A DNA stretch of 28,364 bases from Spirogloea muscicola (taxonomy: Eukaryota > Streptophyta > Zygnematophyceae > Spirogloeales > Spirogloeaceae). Shown here piece after piece: positions 20,584-28,364 of the stretch. The stretch's first letter is position 1, and the number at the start of each line of letters is the position of its first letter. Under the pieces are notes generated by a model that was not told the origin of the DNA, searched no databases, and saw nothing but the letters and a program-made list of their open reading frames with translations. Both the position numbers and the translations under genes were made by a program. The stretch lies in NCBI GenBank assembly GCA_009602725.1, contig WELB01000072.1:583085-611448 (forward strand), written 5' to 3'.

Positions 20584-22347
20584 TCACGCAACGGGCACCA
20601 GCAGCTCTGCCAACTCCGGTGGGAGGGTTGCCTCGAGGGGCAGCAGTCTCTCCAGGACATCGGTGTCGCGGACGATGATACGCTGGGGCAGGATGATAGC
20701 TGCCAAAGGCCTGTCACCATGACCTCCACACTCATCGATGATCATTCGATTCCTGCTCGGAAACTCCAGCACACCATGATGACCACTGATTAACAACACC
20801 TCGTCTCCGAGCTCCTGCACATGGAGAAAAGCATGCAATTGTCAAGAATGGAGCAAGGGACTCGGCTGAAGGTAGCCTATCTGTTCTTTCTGCTGGACAG
20901 AGTGTAGCCAGTACAAGTATCAGTGAAGCTTAACATGCAGCTGACAGAAGCATAGCCACAAAGAAAATGAAAGGCACAAGGCAGGACACCCATTGTCAAG
21001 GTCAATGAGAGGCGAGGCCAAAGCCAAAGCAGCAGGCCCCTCTGGCAAGTGAAGAATGGCCTTTATCGAAAGGAAGCCCTGGGTCTCTTCGAGATTAACA
21101 TCGCTGCCGCAGGCACTCCCTCACCGGAGGTGTCTTCCAGACATTGCCTCGGCCGCTGAGCTGCTCGATGCGAGGCTGCCGCACGTCGCGCGCGCGTAGC
21201 ATGTTCAGCTGCTCCTCCACGGGCTCAGTGCTGAGCAGGCCTGCGTGCACTGCAATCAGGCGCTTGTAGCTAGTCTCAGGGTCCCCGGTGTCCACCCCCT
21301 CCTGCACCAGCAGGGCGGCGCTTCGCAAGTCAAAGGAGAGAGTCGATCCAGAACCTGCTGTGACGCGCATGGGCGCCTCTGGAGAGGCTTCGTTAGGTAG
21401 GTGGCCACAAGCTCACCTGGACGGGCCCTGGCCCAAGCCGCGGACAAGACAGGGTCGAGGACAAGAAGGCAGCATGAAGGACATGGGGTGCAGGGGCAGC
21501 ATCTCCTGCACGTATCATCGAGGCCAGCATCTTCCATACCTGCTCGTGGACCCACACGAGGTTCCGCAGAAACTCCTTGTGGCTCTTGGGGACGGCGGCC
21601 AGCAGTGCTGTGGAGGCGCAAGGGAGACACACGCAGATGAGCACGGGCGCTGTGCGAGGAAGCTGCAGGGCAGGCGCCCTGGAGGTTCTGCCACAGTGGA
21701 CATTCGTCGCTTTCGGCCGGCCAAGCCCGTGACGCTAGCAGCGCAGGCGGGGCAGGCCAGGTCTGCTGAGAGTCCGGGTCAGGGTCGCGGGCGGAGGTGC
21801 TCGCACCTGCACGGTCGCCGTGAGGGCAGCCGTAGGAGGCGAAGGTGGAGGCGGCGTCGTAGGTGCTGCCGAGGTAGAGGCCGCCCTTGGGGTTGTGATT
21901 GTCCACCATGGTGCCCGCCCACCTGCCGGGAGCACAGCCCAACACAGCAAGTGGCCATCGCTCAAGCACGTCCACTCGAGCTCGCAGCGCGGCGGCGGCG
22001 GCGGCAGCGGCTCCCGTGGCGGCGCACCTGCGGCCCTGGACGTGGACAGCGTCGACGTCGGGGCCGTCCCACCAGCCCTCGCGGGCCTGCTTGTCGGCCA
22101 GCGGCGGCCAGGTGGCGGGCATGGGCGAAGGGCGGCGGCGGCGGCGGCAGCGCGCCTAGGAAGGCGGCGAAGGAGAAGTCGTGGTTGCCGGCGAGGAAGG
22201 TGTGGCTCTGGCGCGGCATGGCGGCGGGCAGCGCGGCGAGCCAGTCCAGGAGCGCGCGCGTGTCGGGGCCGCGGTCGTTGTAGTCGCCCAGGAACACCAC
22301 GGCGGCGGTCGCGAACGCGGCGGCGCCGGNTCGGGCGGCGCCGCCAT
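20584..22347 (-). CDS. Plant-type calcineurin-like metallophosphoesterase, 5 exons, interrupted
   Basis: A PPP-like metallophosphoesterase of a family common in plants and algae; the physiological substrate is not evident. Exons (minus): 22347-22028, 21922-21807, 21607-21540, 21301-21125, 20814-20584. Motifs in order: [20 protein letters not shown] and [15 protein letters not shown] (metal-binding GDxxDRG and GNHD), [108 protein letters not shown] and [13 protein letters not shown]. Introns are 21923-22027, 21608-21806, 21302-21539 and 20815-21124. The expected first motif (GDxHG) is absent: the ATG at 22347 is followed by an N at 22330 and then by the middle of the fold in another frame. A second frame change lies in the CCG-rich stretch at about 22110-22155, with no GT-AG intron to explain it. 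Sequence errors are likelier than gene decay because all downstream exons are well kept. Confidence 0.8.
22330..22330. other. Single N in exon 1 of the metallophosphoesterase
   Basis: The undetermined base lies exactly where the GDxHG-containing part of the protein should be. To its right on the plus strand is a plausible start codon (minus strand, 22347-22345). To its left the sequence resumes in mid-domain ([12 protein letters not shown]). Missing sequence of roughly a hundred bases or more is likelier than one unknown base. Confidence 0.6.
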
Positions 22348-22865
22348 GGCTGCCGCCGCGGCGCCCGGCGCCGGGGGGCGGGGCGGGGAGAAAGCGGTAC
22401 CAATGTGGGACCAAAGGGGCCGGCCGTGAAGCCGGCTGAGAGCAAAGACGGGGGGAGTGTGGGCTGTATTGGCGCACCACGCGGAGGACAAAGACGCGCC
22501 ACTGGAGAGAGAAGTGGAGGCCAAGCCCGGCTGATGAACCTCTCCAGCGGCAGACAAAGAGGCTACAATCTCCCGGACTCCACCCGCCGAAGCCCCGCGC
22601 TTGGAGGGGCTAATCAAAATAAGTGGGGAGGCTACAGGGCGTCGGGTTAGGGGTTCCGCGAGCCCTGAACCCCAAGCCCCGAACCGGCAGTGGTGGGCAG
22701 GCAGCCGGGGCGACGCCGCCGCCTGGCGTTGGCCTCCCCGCGAGAGCCTCGAGGCGGCCAGCCCCTGCACAGGCCACCTGCCTGACGGACTGCGGCCGAA
22801 GTGGGTCAGCCACTGCCGCTGGTGAGGGGCCCTGGCCCTCCATCGTGGGCAGCCTATTGCACCAC
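22348..22865. promoter_or_regulatory. Divergent intergenic region between the metallophosphoesterase and a small spliced gene
   Basis: These 518 bases lie between two start codons that point away from each other, so they probably act as a shared or back-to-back promoter. No TATA box or other firm element was recognised. The open frames here have no protein features. Confidence 0.5.
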
Positions 22866-23685
22866 ATGGACAAGGGCGACGGCCGTCGCTCTGACCGCGG
22901 TGAGCCCCCGGCGTCCGCAGCTCACCTCCGCTGCTCCTCCAGGCGTAAGAGCCTCTGATTACCACCCCGTGCCTGTGTGTGGAGAAGGGCTTCTCGCCGC
23001 CGCCTCCGCCCATTCCAGGGTAGGGCCGGTCCCGCTGTTGCTTCCGGCACGCCTGACTTGATCGCGCCAAGGCCGACGCAGTGAAGGAGAGCCAGGAAGC
23101 CTGGCTGAGAAGCATCGACGAGCTGTGCGCCGCCGCTCACTTGGCGACGGAGGCTTGCAGTGTGGACCACCAGTGGACCCTGGCTCTGCTTGAGGACATG
23201 GTGAGCCTGCCGTGGAGTGTGAGCCTGCCACCAATTGCAGTTTGGGACGACTGATGTCAAAGCCTCCCCATAGCGGCCCCTCGTGGACGCTCAGAGGTCC
23301 TGCTCCTAAGTGGGGTGTGGCATTGTCAGGCGTCCAGAGGGCAAACATTGCAGTCGCTCCGAGCGGAGGCTCAGAAACTGAAAGTTGCTCCATTGATTCA
23401 AGATGAACATGGCCAGGTGAGATGCTTCTTTGCTCACACCTCCAGTTGCGAAGCTCAGAGCCTTCGCTCCACTTGCTAACACGTTGTTAGGACCTAAAGT
23501 CAATCGCTTATATGGGTCACAAGTATACAGTGAATTCGACCTGAGGGCTGCTGACTTGCTAGCCTCTGTTGATAACGTGTGTGCAGGAGAATGAGCAAGA
23601 CGAGCTGCAGGACGCTCTCTTGTGGTCAGAGCTTATGCTCGTTGGCAGCCGTGCTGGCCATCGGGCGGCCATGCAAAGTGCCTGA
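22866..23685 (+). CDS. Unidentified small helical protein, 112 residues, 4 exons
   Basis: I do not recognise this protein. The model starts at ATG 22866 in a good context (CACCACATGG) and uses exons 22866-22899, 23082-23200, 23330-23416 and 23587-23685. Introns are 22900-23081 (phase 1), 23201-23329 (phase 0) and 23417-23586 (phase 0), all GT-AG. The total is 339 nt including TGA. The product begins MDKGDGRRSDRVKESQEAWL, continues RSIDELCAAAHLATEACSVD, TLQSLRAEAQKLKVAPLIQD and ends GSRAGHRAAMQSA. It is mostly charged amphipathic helix with heptad-like leucines, no signal peptide and no membrane segment, so a small subunit of a larger coiled-coil assembly is plausible. Consistent phases across three introns and a non-biased composition support it being real. 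Confidence 0.62.
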
Positions 23686-24182
23686 CCTTGCGTGATGACA
23701 GCTTCAAGGCTGCAATGAAGTGCTAGCAAGCTGGAGACTGAGCAAGCAAGGAGACATCACAAGTGCCATCTAGGTTATAAGCTGGGATCCTGGTTGCGAG
23801 CTGTATTTGTCTGTGCAATCGCTTCCTGCCAATAGACATCCACGATGGGGGTATAATTTGGCCCTGAACGTTGCGACCATCCGCTTGAAGCGGCCTGTGG
23901 TGCCTGGCTTGGGCAAAGAAGAGCTGTACACTGTACTCAGCCATGTGTTTCGTGAGAAACTATGGGTGTACCTACCTAGCAATACTCAAACATGTGATAT
24001 ACTCAAAGGGAAATGCGTGATGTAGCAGAGGCACGCTAGCACGACATTCACCCGATTAGCCCCTTGCTGAATTGGGGCTCGTGCCACTCTCCACTATGTA
24101 CAGAACGAGCAATTACCTCTACTCAGATCTATTTGAACCAGGCTGTACACTCAACGCGTTGCTTCTATACAACACAGCACAG
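23686..24182. other. Convergent 3' flanks of the small gene and FtsH
   Basis: No gene is seen in these 497 bases. They should contain the 3' UTRs of the plus-strand small gene and the minus-strand FtsH gene. The longest plus-strand open frame (23807-24025) has no recognisable feature and no supporting splice structure. Confidence 0.6.
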
Positions 24183-27100
24183 TCAGTCAGGCGTTGGAAG
24201 CTGTATGTTATTGCTGTCACGCAGGTATGTGCTCAGCTCCATGGGCACAGTCACACGGTCCAGCCAGTCGTGTAGCTCTTGGCCGTCCAATTTCTCTTCC
24301 TCTGAAACAATTGCCAAATTGCTGCAGGTCAGGACGGAATGGTAGATGTCTTACTCTGCATAGAGATGAGGACAACTTCCAAATATAGGCGGCGGCCTTC
24401 ATCAACATGTCGAATGACTGCAGACAGTGCGTTCCACTACGAGAGGCCTGCATCTTCGGCCCCACCTTCTAGCTGCCGTCCGAGGCCCTCCAGCACAGAA
24501 AGGTTGCTCTTTAGGACAACCTTTGCACAAGCCAGGGCGGCATGAAGCATTGAGCCGACCTCTCTATGAACCAGCTCCATGGTCTGTCCCTGCATGCCCT
24601 CACTTGAACAAGGGGTCAGTTGTTTGACCTCAGTGATAAAGGGATCAGCTGGGGTATACGTCCAGCCCTCAGAAGGCAAGGTTGACATGTCAGTATGCAG
24701 TGATGTGTGGAGCTTTAGAGCTTGATGAGCAGCATGCCTGGTCCTTGCCCCAAGGGACTGCAGCTCCTCCACTCTCGTCGAGGCCTCCGCCCGAAAGAAT
24801 AGGTAATGACAGTGGGCCCAGTGCAGCACTGAGCCCGTACTCTGCAACCACCTTATATGCCACGTCCGTCGCCCTCCTGATATCATCGGCAGCACCCGTC
24901 GAGATCCTGCCTGCAAAGGAGATCTCTTCTGCCGCTCTGCCGCCAAGCAGAGTCACCAAGCGGCCTTTCAGCTCGTCCAAGAAGAGCAGATATCGCTCTT
25001 CGCTCGGAGGAGGGATGTAGGTGAAACCCAGAGCTCCACCGCTTCGTGGGACAATGCTCAACTTCTGCACAGCAGTCCCGGTGTATAAGAAAAGCTCAAG
25101 ACTAGTGATCAGCTCATCGCTTTTGGCTTTGGCTTTGGTTTTGACCAATCCCATACCCTTCTCGCAGGGATTTCTTAGCTTCAACTATCAAGTAGCATTC
25201 AAGCAAGGCAGCCTGCCAGGGGCACACCACGCCGGTGCACAGGCCAAGCACCTCAACACGAGACTGCCCAGGGAGGATGCGAGCCACGGCCGTCCCGACG
25301 ACTGCGTGACCAACTTCATGGCGTGCTACCACTCCTTTCTCGCTCTGGCCCATGCCTGACCTCTTCTTCTCAATGCCCTGCTTGACGAGGAATGATGCAA
25401 GTCCTTTCAGTGAGTGATTGCACTACCCTGGCCCTGCAGGAAGCTACTGAATAAATAGCATATGCTTATAGAGGTTGCCCTTTGTCTAAGGATACAATGC
25501 TGAGAAGATGACCTTGAGTACTTGCCGAAAAGCATGCTGGTACTTACAGCAACAGCACGCTCCACGGCCTGGTCAAACTCTGCCTTCCCGACTACAGTCT
25601 TAGTGGCTCGGCCAGCTAGCAAAGCTGCCTCGTTCACAAGGTTCGCCAAATCCGCCCTGTCAGTTCATGGCAGCAAGGAAGGTGAGCCCTGATGAACACA
25701 AATAAGCATTGCAAGAAGGCAACGCCAAACATTCCACTGTATATCAATGCACGGGTGGGTGGACAGATGGGTTGGCCTTATGCCATTCTGCACATGAATC
25801 ATTCAAGTGCGCAACAATGAAGGGCCTGTGCCATGAAACACACCCAGTGAAGCCTGAGGTAGCCTGAGCTACCAGACTGACATCGACGTCGGGCCCGAGC
25901 GGGAGCTTCTTATTTTGGAGGTGAACTGTGAGAATATGCTCCCGCCCTTTGCGGTCCGGCACCTCCACCTGTTTGACCATCACTAGTGCATTAGCTTCTT
26001 CCGTTTTTACCAAAGCGCTGCCCTTACTGTCCACATTGCCCTCTACTTTACAGGCACGTGGCTTCTGTGCCAACCTGATAAGGCACAACAAGAGCAACAA
26101 TGTCGCAGTACAGAGGCTGGGCCCCAGGATGAAGACAGGGCTTACCGAGACTATGCGATCAAATCGGCCTGCTCGACGAAGTGCAGGATCCAAAACGTCA
26201 GCCCTGTTGGTGGCTGCCAGAACTATGACTGTGGAGCTGGTTTCAAACCCGTCAAGCTCCTGCAGCACTGGCATCTTGAATCAGCACAAGTTTCAGGACA
26301 AGGAGGTCCTGAGGCGAAATCACCCACTGATCAGAGGGTCTTATCTTAGGTTGGTCTGTCTAGGTCAAAGAAGCTGTAGCCAAGGGCACATGCTCAAGTG
26401 TGACTTGCCGTCAAGAGCTGGTTCAAAGTCTGCTCGCGCTCATCGTTGCCCACACTGCGTAGTCTCCCATCCCTGGCCTTTGCGACAGCATCAATCTGGC
26501 AGCATCAAACCCTCCAGATGTTGGCAGATGTGCATACAAAGGTGGGAGTGCAGAATGGCATAAGTAATGAGGCCATCATGGAGGCAGGCGGCGACAGTGC
26601 ACAGAGCAATCAGCCTCCTTTTAATAAAGAAATGCCTTCTATTGCTGAAGCTGCTCTCGGGCACTTGAATACTGTTTCCATGACAACCATGGGACAACTA
26701 CTGGTGGCGGGTGTACCTCGTCAATGAAGACAATAGCAGGGGCATCCTTCTTGGCTCTAGCAAAAAGGTCCCGGACTCGGGAAGCGCCCATGCCAACATA
26801 CAGCTCCACGAACTCGCTGGCAGCGACACTAATGAATGGGACGTCTGCTTCGCCGGCTACTGCCTTGGCCAGCATGGTCTTGCCTGTCCCAGGTGGCCCT
26901 ACCTGCCCCATATGAAGAGCATGCACACAGTTGGAGCAGCGCAAGGATTCTGAATCATGGCTTAGTAAGAGCCTCTGGAATATCTCTTGCACTCGTTCAG
27001 ACATGCTCAGAGATATATGACACGACCTGACAGGGGTCTCTGAATGAATATGGAGACAAGAGGTGACGATACTTACTAAGAGAATGCCCCTGGGAGGACG

Positions 27101-28364
27101 TGCCCCCAGCTTCAGATACCGATCAGGATCCCTCAAAAAGGCCTGCAACATGAAGCCATGTCAAAATTGTTGAGCCAAAGCCTGAGAGGCTAGGAGCTGG
27201 AATGCCGGCGTGATACGACCCTTGTTTGTTCCTGAAGCACGACACAGGAGAAAGGCACGCACCACAATCTCCTCAAGCTCCTCCTTGGCCTCATCGACAC
27301 CCGCCACATCCGCAAATTTGACCATGGTGGAGCGATCCCGGCCTGACCCCGTCATCAAGCCCTTGCGTCCTTGCATCTGCCCAGTCCTCTGCAAGGGGCT
27401 ACCATACCCAGCTCAGCGGCAGTCTCCAAGCTTAGCTGTTCACCGACAAGTACGACCATCTCCAATTGCATTTGCCCTTTCTGCGTTGCAGGTCCTTGCT
27501 CAAGTAGAAGGGGCAGGCTGCATGAGCTAATCTGGATTGCAGCTCCAAATGGCAGTGCACACCTGCCCTGGCTTCGAAGACAAACGTCCCAACACACCCA
27601 CTGTGATCCCCAAGTACAGGAGCGTCAGCTGCAACATGAAAGTTCGTGAGTGAGTAAGCAAACCTGCAGGCATGTAGCAGCAAGGAACCACAGCTGCTCA
27701 GTCGCAAAGTGAGGTTGGTGCATCGAGGAGCAACATAAGCGGCAAGCGATAAGCTGATGATTGCCCTGCTGACCGTGAATGAGTTGATGTACTTGAGGCG
27801 CCGGTCGGGCGCGCCGAATTCCACGTTGTTGTTCACCATCTGCTGGTACGGCGTGGCCAGGTCGGCGGGCCGTGTGGTGGTGAACACGAGGCGCTCCTCG
27901 CCCGCCGTGGCGGCGGAGCTCGCTGCCGCCTGCTGGGGCAGCAGCTTGCGGGCGCCCGACGCGCGCTTGCGCAGCGTGTACGTGAGGTGCAGGCCGTCAA
28001 TCTCCACGCTCTGCACGTCGTTCCTGTTGACGCGCTGCAGGAACTCGCTGAACGGCACCACGGCGGCGGTGGCCACCTCGGGCTTCTCCGAGGCCGGGCC
28101 CCGTGGCCGCAGCGTGTGCACAAAGACGGCCAGAACGGCGAGCTGCACGGCCATGGTACCGAGGTCCCTGGCAGTGAGGCCCAGATTCAGGCCGAGATTT
28201 GACAGCCACGACTGCCACGACGACAAGCCCGGCCGCCGGCGCCGCCGCGGCGGCTGCTGCGGCGGAATTGGCGCGCCCGCCTGCACATTGGCCAGCGGCG
28301 CCGCCGCCGCCGCCGGTGGCTGCGGCGGCTGCGGCTGAGACGAGCCCTTGGCAGGCCGGGCCTC
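24183..28364 (-). CDS. FTSH7/9: Chloroplast ATP-dependent zinc metalloprotease FtsH (FTSH7/9 type), 13 exons, 5' partial
   Basis: FtsH proteases are membrane-anchored AAA+ hexamers that degrade membrane and stromal proteins. Exons (minus): 28364-27774, 27628-27563, 27388-27263, 27142-27077, 26902-26717, 26495-26409, 26259-26146, 25968-25844, 25656-25548, 25377-25252, 25064-24738, 24589-24466, 24301-24183; 2166 nt, 721 residues plus stop. Features in order: Pro/Ala-rich N-terminus, first membrane segment ([14 protein letters not shown]), intermembrane FtsH domain ([20 protein letters not shown]), second membrane segment ([16 protein letters not shown]), [20 protein letters not shown], Walker A GPPGTGKT, Walker B IVFIDE, second region of homology [20 protein letters not shown], zinc site [12 protein letters not shown] with the expected Asp in [13 protein letters not shown]. 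The end ([17 protein letters not shown]) matches plant FTSH7/9. Introns 26260-26408 and 24590-24737 have GC donors. Exon 1 is open to the window edge, so the start and most of the transit peptide are outside. Confidence 0.95.

Noticed and set aside
21288-22283. 331-residue plus-strand open frame
   Set aside because: It is antisense to conserved metallophosphoesterase exons and has a low-complexity Arg/Gly composition typical of a shadow frame.
23807-24025. 72-residue plus-strand frame between the small gene and FtsH
   Set aside because: It has no recognisable motif, no splice support and lies where two convergent 3' UTRs are expected.
24437-24946. 169-residue minus-strand frame as a separate gene
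   Set aside because: It is one FtsH exon plus part of the flanking intron and an out-of-frame stretch of the next exon.
1-28364. CRISPR arrays, bacterial operons, tRNA or rRNA genes
   Set aside because: I saw no regularly spaced repeats, cloverleaf-like segments or rRNA landmarks, and the genes are intron-rich and eukaryotic.

Overview
The window is nuclear DNA from a photosynthetic eukaryote of the green lineage, most likely a chlorophyte alga. The evidence is the set of plant-type proteins (plant-like TOR, the plant branch of the TMEM87/GOST family, a complex I bridge ferredoxin, a chloroplast FtsH of the FTSH7/9 type), many short spliceosomal introns of roughly 80-415 bp, GC-rich first exons, and TTTAGGG-like telomeric motifs. 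The species cannot be fixed from sequence alone. Exon boundaries were placed by hand from reading frame, splice consensus and remembered plant and animal homologues; no aligner was run.

Layout, left to right. (1) 1-405, minus: the 3' part of what looks like a LINE-type reverse-transcriptase reading frame, running off the left edge. (2) 442-14972, plus: a complete TOR kinase gene, modelled as 48 exons coding for about 2616 residues, with HEAT repeats, FAT, FRB, kinase and FATC in order. Its last exon is only 19 nt and supplies the FATC tip WCPFW and the stop. (3) about 15003-18346, plus: a TMEM87/GOST seven-helix Golgi-type membrane protein whose start is hidden at an N (15002). (4) 18708-19184: a 477-bp non-autonomous DNA transposon (MITE) with 23-bp inverted ends, TA duplication and a head-to-head core of telomere-like repeats. 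(5) 19316-19893, plus: a complex I bridge ferredoxin-like protein (C1-FDX type). (6) 22347-20584, minus: a plant-type calcineurin-like metallophosphoesterase, interrupted by an N (22330) and by an apparent frame change. (7) 22866-23685, plus: a four-exon gene for a 112-residue helical protein that I do not recognise, divergent from gene 6. (8) 28364-24183, minus: thirteen exons of a chloroplast FtsH protease of the FTSH7/9 type, whose 5' end lies beyond the right edge.

The genes are ordinary single-copy housekeeping functions (growth signalling, Golgi trafficking, respiration, phosphatase signalling, chloroplast proteolysis) and do not form an operon-like system. The strongest leads are the micro-exon that decides whether TOR gets a functional FATC tip, five GC-AG introns among about 71 modelled introns, the telomere-like hairpin inside the MITE, two single-N sites that probably conceal real sequence, and the unidentified small spliced gene.
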